From Paracoccaceae bacterium (lineage in GTDB: Bacteria; Pseudomonadota; Alphaproteobacteria; Rhodobacterales; Rhodobacteraceae): a stretch of 33,083 bases of DNA. How positions within the stretch are numbered: the first letter of the stretch is position 1; every line of letters begins with the position of its first letter. Shown piece by piece: positions 22,489-30,907 of this stretch. A program made the translations under genes and the position numbers. Below the pieces are notes generated by a model. It worked only from the letters and a program-made list of their open reading frames with translations. It did no database searches and was not told the origin of the DNA. The stretch lies in the NCBI GenBank assembly GCA_019429405.1, contig JAHYIZ010000032.1:1-33083 (forward strand), read 5' to 3'.

Positions 22489-24189
22489 ATGAAACTGAAA
22501 ACCGCTCTTCTGGGCGCGGCAGCGACCCTGGTGTTCGCCCCCGCCGCCTATGCCGAACGCGGCAGTGACGGTGAGGTCAAGATCATCTACTGGCAAGCCG
22601 TCTCGACGCTGAACCCCTACCTGTCGTCGGGCACCAAGGATGTGGAAACCGCCAGCCTCGTGATCGAGCCGCTGGCCGGTTTTGATGAGAACGGCGTGGT
22701 CATTCCGCGCCTTGTGACCGAGATCCCGACGGTCGAAAACGGCGGCGTTTCGGCCGACCTCACCAGCATCACCTGGCGCATCAAGCCGGGCCTCGTGTGG
22801 TCGGATGGCACGCCGGTAACGGCGCATGACGCGGTTTTCACCGCCAATTACTGCATGGACCCGGCCGGTGGCTGCGCCCAGCTTGCGCGCTATGAAGGCA
22901 TCAAGTCGGTCGAGGCGCTCGATGATCTGACCGTCAAGATCACCTATAACGAGCCGCGCCCGAACCCCTACACCGCCTTTGTCGGCGCCACCTCGCCGCT
23001 GCTGCAGGCGGCGCAATTCGCCAATTGCGTCGGCGCCGCAGCATCGAGCTGCACCGAGCAGAACTTTGCCCCGGTCGGCACCGGCCCGTTCGTGGTGACC
23101 GAATTCCGCACCAACGACGTGGTGCAGATGGAGGCCAACCCGAACTACCGCGACGCGGCGAAACCGGCCTTTGCCAAGGTAACCGTCAAGGGCGGCGGCG
23201 AAGCGGCAGCGGCGGCGCGCGCGGTGATGGAAACCGGCGAGTTCGACTACGCCTGGAACACCCAGATCTCGCCCGAAGTGCAAGGCCAGATGGCCACAGG
23301 CGGCAAGGGCGAATTCATCTACGCCTTCGGCACGCTGGTCGAGCGCATCGAGATGAACATGACCGACCCCTCGCCCAGCTTGCCTGAAGGCGAGCGCGCG
23401 ACTGCAGCGCACCCGCACCCGATCCTGTCGGATATCCGCGTGCGCACCGCGCTCAGCAAGGCGATCGACCGTGACGTGCTGGTGGAAGTCGGCTATGGCA
23501 ATGCCGGCCGCGCCACCTGCAACCTGGTGCCCGCACCGGCGGCCTTTGCCTCGGACAACACCGACTGCCTCGTGCAGGATGTCGAAGGCGCCAAGGCGCT
23601 GCTGACCGAAGCGGGCTGGGTGCCGGGGCCGGATGGCGTGCGCGTGAAAGACGGCATGCGCCTGAAGCTGCTCTACCAGACCTCGGTCAACGCCGTGCGG
23701 CAAGACTTTCAGTCGATCATCAAACAGTGGTGGAACGACATCGGCGTGGAAGTTGAGCTGAAGGCGATCGACGCGGGCGTGTATTTCGGCGGTGACGCGG
23801 GCTCGCCCGACACTTTCCAGAAATTCTATGCCGACGTCGAAATGTATGCCAACAACTTCGATGGCACCGACCCGGAGCCCTACCTGGCGCATTACACCTG
23901 CGAAAAGGCACCCTCGCCCGCGACCCAGTGGCAGGGCGAAAACGTCAACCGCTACTGCGACCCGGCCTATGACGCGCTGGTGGTGGAACTTGGCCGCACC
24001 GGCGAGATGGACAAGCGCGCCGAACTGGCGCGGCGCATGAACGACATGCTGACCAAAGACACCATGACCATCGTGCCGCTGGTTGACCGTGGCCGTCTTT
24101 CGGCGCGTTCGCTGTCGCTGGGCGGCGTCGTGCTGAACACCTGGGACTCCGAGCTGTGGAACGTCTCGGATTGGTATCGCGTGAAGTGA
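22489..24189 (+). CDS. dppA: Periplasmic peptide-type (family 5) substrate-binding protein
   Basis: Captures the substrate in the periplasm for the DppBCDF-type importer. The 566-residue precursor has a Sec signal peptide, MKLKTALLGAAATLVFAPAAYA, with probable cleavage after AYA at 22. There is no lipobox cysteine, so it is soluble. The SBP family 5 pattern follows: YWQAVSTLNPYLSSGT, LVIEPLAGFDENG, LTSITWRIKPGLVWSDGTPVTAHDAVFT, TGPFVVTEF, and C-terminal RRMNDMLTKDTMTIVPLVDRG. Three cysteine-containing segments (YCMDPAGGC, FANCVGAAASSC, the TCNLV/DNTDC pair) suggest disulfides. AAGGAG precedes the ATG. A stem-loop after the gene may raise its mRNA level above that of the permeases. Confidence 0.93.
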   Translation: MKLKTALLGAAATLVFAPAAYAERGSDGEVKIIYWQAVSTLNPYLSSGTKDVETASLVIEPLAGFDENGVVIPRLVTEIPTVENGGVSADLTSITWRIKPGLVWSDGTPVTAHDAVFTANYCMDPAGGCAQLARYEGIKSVEALDDLTVKITYNEPRPNPYTAFVGATSPLLQAAQFANCVGAAASSCTEQNFAPVGTGPFVVTEFRTNDVVQMEANPNYRDAAKPAFAKVTVKGGGEAAAAARAVMETGEFDYAWNTQISPEVQGQMATGGKGEFIYAFGTLVERIEMNMTDPSPSLPEGERATAAHPHPILSDIRVRTALSKAIDRDVLVEVGYGNAGRATCNLVPAPAAFASDNTDCLVQDVEGAKALLTEAGWVPGPDGVRVKDGMRLKLLYQTSVNAVRQDFQSIIKQWWNDIGVEVELKAIDAGVYFGGDAGSPDTFQKFYADVEMYANNFDGTDPEPYLAHYTCEKAPSPATQWQGENVNRYCDPAYDALVVELGRTGEMDKRAELARRMNDMLTKDTMTIVPLVDRGRLSARSLSLGGVVLNTWDSELWNVSDWYRVK

Positions 24190-24205
24190 TCTGACCCATC
24201 GCGCT

Positions 24206-24228
24206 GCCCCGGCCAATCGCGCCGGGGC
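24206..24228 (+). terminator. Stem-loop after the binding-protein gene (partial terminator or mRNA stabiliser)
   Basis: GCCCCGGC, loop CAATCGC, GCCGGGGC gives a perfect 8-bp stem 17 bp after the stop of the binding-protein gene and ~38 bp before the dppB start. It lacks a U-tract. In binding-protein operons such intercistronic stems commonly protect the upstream message, giving excess binding protein over permease; application here is inference. Confidence 0.6.
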
Positions 24229-24266
24229 GGCGCACCCATACCCAAGCGAACTGACCCGAGGCGCCG

Positions 24267-25274
24267 ATGTTCACCTTTGCCCTGCGACGATTCCTGATCG
24301 CAATTCCGACGCTTCTGATCATTTCACTCGCCATTTTCCTGCTGCTGGAGGCCGCCCCCGGCGACCCGCTGGGCGATGTGCCGCTGACCGTGCCGCCCGA
24401 TGTGAAGGAAAAGATGCGCGCCGCCCTTGGCCTCGATAGCCCGTGGTTTGTGCGCTATTTCTTGTGGCTCAAACAGTTCTTCTGGGTCGAGCCGCTGAAC
24501 CTCGTCGACTACATCTTCGGCACCGACTATGCGCAAGGCATGCAGCGCGTGATTTCGTTCCAGTCGCGCCAACCGGTGATGCAGATCATCGCGCAACGCG
24601 TGCCGCAGACCTTGACCGTGGTTGGCATGTCTTACCTGATCGGGGTTTCCATCGCGCTGCCGATCGGCATCTATTCGGCCTACCGCCAATATAGCTGGTT
24701 CGACCAGATCGGCACGCTGGTCTCGATGATCGGCTTTTCGGTGCCGACGTTCTTTTCTGGCGTGGTGCTGATCATCGTCTTCGGCGTCAAGTTGCAGTGG
24801 TTCCCGTCAATCTACGACACCATGCATCAGGTCACCGATTGGGAAAGCTTCCTCAAACAGGTGCGCCAGATGGCGATGCCGGTGATGGTGCTGTCGCTTT
24901 ACAACGCCGCGCAGATCAGCCGGTTCATGCGGTCATCCATGCTCGACAACCTCAACCAGGATTATGTGCGCACGGCGCGCGCCAAGGGGCTGACCGAAAC
25001 GGTCGTGCTGCTGGTGCATGTGCTGCGCAATTCGCTGATCCCCGTAGTTACCGTGATTGCGCTTGGGGTGCCCACGATCTTCGGCGGCGCGATCATTACC
25101 GAACAGGTGTTCAAAGTGAACGGGCTTGGCCAGCAACTGATCACCTCGATCCATTCCAACGACATGCCGATGGTGATGACGCTGACCTTCATCTTCGCGA
25201 TCCTGATCGTGACCTTCAACCTGATTGCCGACCTGCTCTACGGCATTCTCGACCCGAGGATCCGCTATGACTGA
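24267..25274 (+). CDS. dppB: Peptide-type ABC transporter permease (DppB type)
   Basis: Inner-membrane channel subunit, 335 residues. The N-terminal helix MFTFALRRFLIAIPTLLIISLAIFLLLEAAPGDPL is typical of DppB/OppB. Several further hydrophobic segments and the cytoplasmic EAA loop (YVRTARAKGLTETVVLLVHVLRNSLIPVV) that docks the ATPases follow. A longer than usual stretch between helix 1 and the core (residues ~45-105, including FFWVEPLNLVDYIFGTDYAQG) is periplasmic. GAGG lies five bases before the ATG. The stop overlaps dppC by 8 bp. Confidence 0.93.
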   Translation: MFTFALRRFLIAIPTLLIISLAIFLLLEAAPGDPLGDVPLTVPPDVKEKMRAALGLDSPWFVRYFLWLKQFFWVEPLNLVDYIFGTDYAQGMQRVISFQSRQPVMQIIAQRVPQTLTVVGMSYLIGVSIALPIGIYSAYRQYSWFDQIGTLVSMIGFSVPTFFSGVVLIIVFGVKLQWFPSIYDTMHQVTDWESFLKQVRQMAMPVMVLSLYNAAQISRFMRSSMLDNLNQDYVRTARAKGLTETVVLLVHVLRNSLIPVVTVIALGVPTIFGGAIITEQVFKVNGLGQQLITSIHSNDMPMVMTLTFIFAILIVTFNLIADLLYGILDPRIRYD

Positions 25275-26181
25275 TGCCGCAATCGCCGCTGCAAAACGCA
25301 AGGCCCCCCGCAACCAGTGGTGGGATGTGTGGGACCAGTTCAAGACCCACAAGGGCGCGCTGATCGGGCTGGCGGTGTTCTTCTCGATCCTCGCGCTGAT
25401 CCTGATCGGGCCGTGGTTCTGGACGATGGACCCCGGATTCGTGAACCTGCGCGCCCGCAACCAGGGCTTTTCGGCGGCGCACCCGCTTGGCACCGACCAG
25501 TTGGGCCGCGACATGCTGGCGCGGATCATGGCGGGCGGCAAGGTCTCGATCTCGGTCGGCCTTACGGCGATGCTGCTGTCAATCACGCTTGGCACCACGA
25601 TTGGCGTGCTTGCGGGCTATTTCAAGCGGCTGGAAAACCTGCTGATGCGCGGCACCGACCTGTTTCTGGCGCTGCCGCTGCTGCCCTTGCTGCTGCTGAT
25701 GGTGACGCTCTTTCGGGAACCCCTGTCGCGCACCTTTGGCCCCGAAACCGGCATCTTCATTCTGATTGTCACCGCGATCGGCGCCACCAGCTGGATGCAG
25801 AGCGCGCGCATTGTGCGCGGGTCTGTGCTGGCGGTGAAAGAGGCCGAATTCGTGCTGGCCGCGCGCAGCATCGGCACCCCGCCGCGCCGCATGATTACCC
25901 GCCACATCCTGCCCAACGTGATGAGCCCGATCATGGTTTCGGCCACGCTGGGCATTGCCAGCGCGATCATCACGGAATCGGCGCTGAGCTTTCTCGGTCT
26001 CGGCTTTCCGCCAGATTTTCCGACCTGGGGGCGGCTGTTGTTCGATGCGGTGGATGCGATGCAGCTTTACCCGGCGCGGGTGATCATGCCCGGCGTGATG
26101 ATTTCGCTGACGGTGCTGAGCGTGAACTACATCGGCGACGGTCTGCGCGACGCGCTCGACCCGCGCATTCGCGGGCGCTAA
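25267..26181 (+). CDS. dppC: Peptide-type ABC transporter permease (DppC type)
   Basis: Partner permease, 304 residues from the ATG at 25267. An in-frame start at 25225 lies inside dppB and is unlikely. After a cytoplasmic N-terminus rich in Lys/Arg comes FKTHKGALIGLAVFFSILALILIGPWFW. HPLGTDQLGRDMLARIMAGGKVSISVG follows, a DppC/OppC hallmark, with the EAA loop EFVLAARSIGTPPRRMITRHILPNVMSPIMV and the C-terminal SFLGLGFPPDFPTWGRLL. It completes the D-F-A-B-C operon and is convergent with the SseB-type gene 27 bp downstream. No clear terminator is visible in that gap. Confidence 0.94.
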   Translation: MTDAAIAAAKRKAPRNQWWDVWDQFKTHKGALIGLAVFFSILALILIGPWFWTMDPGFVNLRARNQGFSAAHPLGTDQLGRDMLARIMAGGKVSISVGLTAMLLSITLGTTIGVLAGYFKRLENLLMRGTDLFLALPLLPLLLLMVTLFREPLSRTFGPETGIFILIVTAIGATSWMQSARIVRGSVLAVKEAEFVLAARSIGTPPRRMITRHILPNVMSPIMVSATLGIASAIITESALSFLGLGFPPDFPTWGRLLFDAVDAMQLYPARVIMPGVMISLTVLSVNYIGDGLRDALDPRIRGR

Positions 26182-26208
26182 CGCGCGCGGCGGAAAAGTG
26201 CGGCACGG

Positions 26209-27018
26209 CTAACGCAAAATCGGCGGCCTGCTCGGGTCCATCCCCGGCGCGGCACCCGGCTCGATCACCTGATCGGGTTCAACCGGCGGCGCGGGCAGGT
26301 CGAACACCTGCGCCACCTCGGCCAGCTCATCAAACAGCGCCTCGGCGCCGGTCACGAACGCCACATCCAGCTCGCCCGCCTCAAGCCCCGAAAACGCAAG
26401 CGCCTCGGCCACCGATTTGGCCAGTGCCGGCTCCGCCCCCGGCACCGCGCCCAGAAATGCCAACATATGCCCGCGTCGCCCGCCCTGATAGCGCACCCCC
26501 GCCAAAAGCGCCTGCGCGGCATAGCCCGCCAGGTGCACAAACTTGGCATCGAGCGCGGTCAGCAGCGCGCCCAGCGCCGCCGGGCCAAGCGCCGGGGCGC
26601 TGAAGGCTTCGGGCGTGCCGCTGGCGGCCTCGGGTTCTTCGCGCAGGGTGTCAGTCAGCCATTCGAGCGCCTCGGGCGGCAGCAGCATGGCAGAGTCGGC
26701 CACGCCAAGGTTGAGGCCCAGCCCTACCCCCTCACCCGCCAGATATTGCGCGATCACCCGCCCCGGCAGCGCCGCATAGGGCGCGGGCAACCCGGTGAAC
26801 GCGCTCAGCCGTTCTTCAAGGTCGAAGGCCAGCACATAGTCGCCATCTTCGGTTTCGAACACCTGCGGCGTGATGTCATCGCCCACGGGTTCGGTTTCCA
26901 GCAGCACGAAAAGCTCGGCGTCGGCAAGGAAATTGTAGAGCGCCAACCGGGCGGCGCCGTCTTCGGGCGCGGCCTCGGCGGTTGCGTGGGCAAGATCGTA
27001 GGCGGTGGGCAAGAGCAT
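26209..27018 (-). CDS. SseB N-terminal domain protein of unknown function
   Basis: The 269-residue protein starts MLLPTAYDLAHATAEAAPEDG. Its first half (LALYNFLADAELFVLLETEPVGDDITPQVFETEDGDYVLAFD) matches the SseB N-terminal domain pattern that is widespread in bacteria without type III secretion. The second half is Ala/Leu-rich, with a short GYAAQALLAGVRYQGGRRGHMLAFLGAVPGAE segment, and ends in a Pro-rich tail. There is no signal peptide or membrane helix. In-frame codons upstream to 27192 read through the nhaA promoter region, so I chose the ATG at 27018 despite a weak ribosome-binding site. It is divergent from nhaA (151 bp). The role is unknown; the domain name should not be taken as evidence of secretion. 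Confidence 0.8.
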   Translation of the reverse strand: MLLPTAYDLAHATAEAAPEDGAARLALYNFLADAELFVLLETEPVGDDITPQVFETEDGDYVLAFDLEERLSAFTGLPAPYAALPGRVIAQYLAGEGVGLGLNLGVADSAMLLPPEALEWLTDTLREEPEAASGTPEAFSAPALGPAALGALLTALDAKFVHLAGYAAQALLAGVRYQGGRRGHMLAFLGAVPGAEPALAKSVAEALAFSGLEAGELDVAFVTGAEALFDELAEVAQVFDLPAPPVEPDQVIEPGAAPGMDPSRPPILR

Positions 27019-27169
27019 GGCGGCGGCCTTTGGGCATGGCGGGTAGCGCCCCCTAGCGCCGGCGCGGGCGCGGGGCAAGCAAAAGCCGCCGCCGCGCGGC
27101 AAAGCGGCAGTTGCGCCCCCACCATACGATGGCATACAAACCGCACAGGACTTCGGGGGGAGGGCTTGC

Positions 27170-28423
27170 ATGCACAGGGTCTGGAACTTCATTGCCAGCT
27201 ATTCGTTGCTGCTGATTGCAGGCGCGACCGTGGCCCTTGTCTGGGCGAACCTCGACCCGCATAGCTATCACGCGGTGGTTGATTACCCGCTGATCCAGAA
27301 CTTCTTTATCGGCGCAGAACACGCGGCCGACGGCCACATCAGCCGCACCCTGACGGCGCATTTCCTTGTCAACGACATCCTGATGGCCTTCTTCTTTGCA
27401 ATGGCGGGAAAGGAAGTCTGGGAAGCGGTGATCCTGAAGAACGGTGAGCTGCGCGGACGCAAGGCGATGACGCCGCTGATCGCTACGGCGGGCGGCATGC
27501 TGGGGCCGGTTGTGGTCTACCTCGGCCTTGCTGCGGTGCTGGGCATCTATGAAACCGTCAGCCGAGGCTGGGCGATTCCCACCGCCACCGACATCGCGTT
27601 TTCGTACCTCGTCGGGCGCATCGTGTTTGGCGCCGGGCATCCGGCGATCCGGTTCCTGCTGCTGCTGGCAATTGCCGATGACGCGGCGGGGCTGATTATT
27701 CTGGCGATCTTTTACCCCACGGGCGAACTGGCGCCGGTCTGGCTGCTGCTGTCGCTTGGCGCAGCCCTGGGGGTGTATTTCCTGTTCAACGACCTGCCGC
27801 GCCGGCGGGATCGGCACAACCAGCTACGCCCCAATTCGACATGGGTGCGCAAGAACCTGTCGTTCTGGCCCTACCTGATTGCCGGGTGCCTCAGCTGGTA
27901 TGGCTTCATGCGCGCGGGCATCCACCCGGCGCTCGGCCTGTTGCCGATCGTGGCGACGATTCCGCACGCCGACCGCCCCTATGGCATTTTCGCCGAAGCC
28001 GAAGCACATCTGAAAGACCTGCTGAACTGGATCGAGCACCGCCTGAAATACCCGGTCGAGATCGTGCTGTTCCTGTTCGGGCTGTTCAATGCCGGGGTCG
28101 AGTTCAGCGCGATCGGCGCGCCGACATGGCTGGTGATGGCGGGGCTGCTGATTGGCAAGCCGGCAGGCATCTTCCTGATGGGCTACTTTGGCGCGCGCAC
28201 GCTGGGCTTTGGCTTGCCTGAAGGCATGCGGTTGCCCGATCTGGCGGTGCTGGGCTGTGTCGCGGCAATCGGCTTTACGGTGGCGCTGTTCGTGGCCTCG
28301 GTCGCATTCCCCGGCGGGGCTGTGCAGGACGCCGCCAAGATGGGCGCATTGTTCAGCTTTGGCGCGGCGGCGATTGCCGTGATCGCGGGCAAACTGTTCC
28401 GGGTGGAGCGGCGCGAGTTCTGA
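27170..28423 (+). CDS. nhaA: Na+/H+ antiporter NhaA
   Basis: Inner-membrane electrogenic exchanger of sodium for protons, used in pH and salt homeostasis. The 417 residues contain the NhaA essentials: Asp141 in GWAIPTATDIAFSYLVGRI, the ion-binding pair Asp170-Asp171 in LAIADDAAGLIILAIFY, and the TM10 lysine in LLIGKPAGIFLMGYFGART. Helix 1 is SYSLLLIAGATVALVWANL. The periplasmic insert near residues 30-62 is somewhat long. The central cytoplasmic loop contains NDLPRRRDRHNQLRPNS. The ATG at 27170 follows a strong GGGGGGAGGG. It stands as a single gene, divergent from the SseB-type gene. Confidence 0.96.
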   Translation: MHRVWNFIASYSLLLIAGATVALVWANLDPHSYHAVVDYPLIQNFFIGAEHAADGHISRTLTAHFLVNDILMAFFFAMAGKEVWEAVILKNGELRGRKAMTPLIATAGGMLGPVVVYLGLAAVLGIYETVSRGWAIPTATDIAFSYLVGRIVFGAGHPAIRFLLLLAIADDAAGLIILAIFYPTGELAPVWLLLSLGAALGVYFLFNDLPRRRDRHNQLRPNSTWVRKNLSFWPYLIAGCLSWYGFMRAGIHPALGLLPIVATIPHADRPYGIFAEAEAHLKDLLNWIEHRLKYPVEIVLFLFGLFNAGVEFSAIGAPTWLVMAGLLIGKPAGIFLMGYFGARTLGFGLPEGMRLPDLAVLGCVAAIGFTVALFVASVAFPGGAVQDAAKMGALFSFGAAAIAVIAGKLFRVERREF

Positions 28424-28461
28424 CGACGCCGTTGCGAAAGGTGCAACAATCACAAGGGCGG

Positions 28462-28491
28462 TTGCGCATAGGCGCGTCTGCAAGACATAAT
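28462..28491 (+). promoter_or_regulatory. Candidate sigma-70 promoter for kpsT-kpsE
   Basis: TTGCGC (28462-28467) and CATAAT (28486-28491) are separated by 18 bp in the 152-bp nhaA-kpsT gap, about 85 bp before the kpsT ATG. The -10 is one base from consensus. No other good candidate is visible in the gap. Confidence 0.4.
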
Positions 28492-28575
28492 GTTGCCTGA
28501 TTGCCGGGATAGAAACTTCATTAACCAGGTCCGCCTAGGGTGGGCCATATCAGCCGCCGGGGCCGAAAGCGCGGA

Positions 28576-29235
28576 ATGCTCGAGTTCAACAATGTCAGCA
28601 AGTCATTCTGGACCGGCCAAAGCCGCAAGGTGATTCTTGACCGCGCCACCTTTCGGGTCGAGCTTGGCAATTCGCTGGGCATTCTGGCGGCCAATGGAAC
28701 CGGCAAGACCACGATCATCAACATGATGGCGGGGCTGGAAAAACCCGATGAGGGCGAGATTCGCAAATCTTGCCGCGTCTCGTTTCCGCTCGGCTTCATG
28801 GGCGGCGTGGTGCCCAAGCACACCGGCAACGAGAATGCCCGTTTCATCGCCCGCCTCTACGGCCTCGACCCTGACTATGTCGAGGCGTTCTGTCGCTGGC
28901 TGACCGGCATCGGCGAATATTTCGACATGCCGGTTGGCACCTACAGCCAGGGCATGAAATCGCGCTTCACTTTCTCTCTGCTGCTGGCGCTGGAATTTGA
29001 TATCTACCTGATTGATGAAGGCATGCCCTCCACCACCGATGTCGAGTTCAACCGCAAGGCAGGCGATATTCTGCGCGAACGTTTGAAAAACGCCACCGTG
29101 GTCGTGGTCTCGCATCAGGCCGCGACACTTGAAAAGTTCTGCCGCTCTGCCGCCGTGCTGCGCGATGGCAAGCTGCATATGTTCGACACCTTGGAAGAGG
29201 CGAAACAGCTCTATGACTACAGTGCCCAAGGCTAA
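28576..29235 (+). CDS. kpsT: Capsular polysaccharide export ABC ATPase (KpsT type)
   Basis: Nucleotide-binding subunit of a group-2-capsule-like ABC exporter. The 219 residues align with KpsT in order: MLEFNNVSKSFW, P-loop AANGTGKTT (38-46), FPLGFMGGVVPKHTGNENARFIARLYG, signature TYSQGMKSR (122-130), Walker B FDIYLIDEGMPSTTD (142-155), and switch His180 in VVVSH. Two oddities are Ala38 in place of the first P-loop glycine, and EGMPSTTD after Walker B instead of EVTAVGD-like wording. The second is probably a lineage trait. An upstream GTG at 28540 would add 12 basic residues with no counterpart. It overlaps kpsE by 23 bp, but no kpsM permease gene is adjacent. Confidence 0.88.
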   Translation: MLEFNNVSKSFWTGQSRKVILDRATFRVELGNSLGILAANGTGKTTIINMMAGLEKPDEGEIRKSCRVSFPLGFMGGVVPKHTGNENARFIARLYGLDPDYVEAFCRWLTGIGEYFDMPVGTYSQGMKSRFTFSLLLALEFDIYLIDEGMPSTTDVEFNRKAGDILRERLKNATVVVVSHQAATLEKFCRSAAVLRDGKLHMFDTLEEAKQLYDYSAQG

Positions 29236-30880
29236 GAAGTTTCGCATCCGGCGCGCCGTGCCGGTGCTGGCGGCACCCGTGGCGGCTGCACCCGTGGCGG
29301 CGCCCGCGCAGGCCCAGGGGGCCAACAGCTACCTCAGCGCCCCTGATGACGGGTTTGGCAACCAACGCTTTCCCACGGCCGCCGAAGACCGGGTTCTTGG
29401 CCCCTCGGCATCGCTTCCCGAAGATGAGATTGCCGCCATCCGCGCCGAAGGGCTAAGCGGGCGCCAGCTGCGCATGGCGCGCCGGGTGGCGCAAAAGCAC
29501 GGGCTCGAACCCAAATCCGATTTCGAGGCGGTGCGGCTGTTGCGCCGACGCGGCATCGACCCGTTCAAGCATACGGGTGTGCTCGACCTCGTTGCACGGC
29601 CCGACCGTGCCGATGAGGCGCGCAGCATGGCCTTGGCGCGGATTGACGGGCCCGGCGCCGACGCGCGGGTGCAACTGCCGCAAACCGTGCGGCCCGGTGC
29701 GGGCTTGCCCAGCAGCGCGCCGATGACCGATGACCACCGCGCCCGCGAAATTATCGCCATGCAGCGCGACATCGTTCGCCGCCGCATGCGCAAGACCTTG
29801 TTGCTGTTCACGCGGCTGGCCTTTTTCGTGCTGCTGCCCACGTTGATGGCGGGCTATTACTATTTTGCCATGGCCACCAAGTTTTACGCCACGCGCGCCG
29901 AATTCGTGATCCAGCAGGCCGACCAGCCCGCAGGCGGCCTCGGAGGCCTCTTTTCGGGCACCGGCATGGCCACCAGCCAAGATTCGATCACCGTGCAAAG
30001 CTACCTGCAATCGCGCGATGCGATGCTGCGGCTCGATCAGGAGCTTGGTTTCAAGGCGCATTTCAGCCAGGAAAACATCGACCCGCTACAACGCCTCGAA
30101 CCGGGCGCCACCAACGAAAAGGCCTACAAGCTTTACCGCCGCAACGTGAAGATCGCCTATGACCCGACCGAAGGCATCATCAAGATGGAGGTGATCGCGG
30201 CCGACCCGCAGGTGTCAGGGCAGTTCTCGCAAGCGCTGATCCGCTATGCCGAGGAACAGGTTGACCAGCTGACCCAGCGGCTGCGCGAAGACCAGATGAA
30301 AGGCGCGCGCGAAAGCTATACCGATGCCGAGGCCAAGGTGCTCGACGCGCAGCGCAAGGTGCTGGAACTGCAACAGCAACTTGGCATTCTCGACCCGGTG
30401 ACCGAATCGAGCATGGTGATGAGTCAGGTCGCCAATTTCGAGATTCAGCTTCAGGAAAAGCGGCTTTCGCTGCAACAGTTGCTGGACAATGCGCAGCCCA
30501 ACCAGGCGCGCGTCGATGGCGTCAAAGGCGATATTGCGCGGCTTGAAACGGTCGTTGCCAGTCTGCGCTCGCAGTTGACCCAAAGCAACGGCACCACCAC
30601 CTCGCTTGCGTCGGTCACCGGGCAGTTGCGCATTGCCGAGGCCGATCTGCAAACGCGGCAGCTGTTGCTCAGCCAGGCCGCGCAACAGCTCGAATCGGCG
30701 CGGATCGAGGCCAACAAGCAGGTGCGCTACCTTTCCATGGGTGTGCGCCCGGTCCCCCCCGATGAGGCCACCTACCCGCGCGCCTTTGAAAACACGATTC
30801 TGGCCTTCCTGATTCTTGGCGGCATCTACCTGATGCTGTCGCTCACCGCCTCGATCCTGCGTGAACAGGTGGCGGCCTGA
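29213..30880 (+). CDS. kpsE: Capsule export inner-membrane protein (KpsE/polysaccharide co-polymerase type) with long N-terminal extension
   Basis: KpsE-type proteins span the periplasm and couple the KpsMT exporter to the outer-membrane channel. From the ATG at 29213 the protein has 555 residues against ~380 in E. coli KpsE. The extra ~190 N-terminal residues are cytoplasmic: an Ala/Pro repeat (VLAAPVAAAPVAAPAQAQ), then a helical DEIAAIRAEGLSGRQLRMARRVAQKHGL and RLLRRRGIDPF segment. Membrane helix 1 is about 195-217 (LLLFTRLAFFVLLPTLMAGYYYF). A periplasmic domain with long Gln/Leu-rich coiled coils follows, and helix 2 is about 527-549 near the C-terminus. A GTG at 29222 is an alternative start. 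It is convergent with the flavoprotein gene. Confidence 0.85.
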   Translation: MTTVPKAKKFRIRRAVPVLAAPVAAAPVAAPAQAQGANSYLSAPDDGFGNQRFPTAAEDRVLGPSASLPEDEIAAIRAEGLSGRQLRMARRVAQKHGLEPKSDFEAVRLLRRRGIDPFKHTGVLDLVARPDRADEARSMALARIDGPGADARVQLPQTVRPGAGLPSSAPMTDDHRAREIIAMQRDIVRRRMRKTLLLFTRLAFFVLLPTLMAGYYYFAMATKFYATRAEFVIQQADQPAGGLGGLFSGTGMATSQDSITVQSYLQSRDAMLRLDQELGFKAHFSQENIDPLQRLEPGATNEKAYKLYRRNVKIAYDPTEGIIKMEVIAADPQVSGQFSQALIRYAEEQVDQLTQRLREDQMKGARESYTDAEAKVLDAQRKVLELQQQLGILDPVTESSMVMSQVANFEIQLQEKRLSLQQLLDNAQPNQARVDGVKGDIARLETVVASLRSQLTQSNGTTTSLASVTGQLRIAEADLQTRQLLLSQAAQQLESARIEANKQVRYLSMGVRPVPPDEATYPRAFENTILAFLILGGIYLMLSLTASILREQVAA

Positions 30881-30907
30881 ACCAGCGCACCGCCGCGCCG
30901 CAGCCTC

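Noticed and set aside
22345-24216. Long minus-strand open frame (623 codons) opposite the binding-protein gene
   Set aside because: It is a shadow caused by GC bias. The opposite strand has a signal peptide, a ribosome-binding site and a full family 5 pattern.
27019-27192. Upstream extension of the SseB-type protein to 27192
   Set aside because: The extra codons run through the nhaA ribosome-binding site and start region and give Cys/Gly/Arg-rich sequence without homology-like features.
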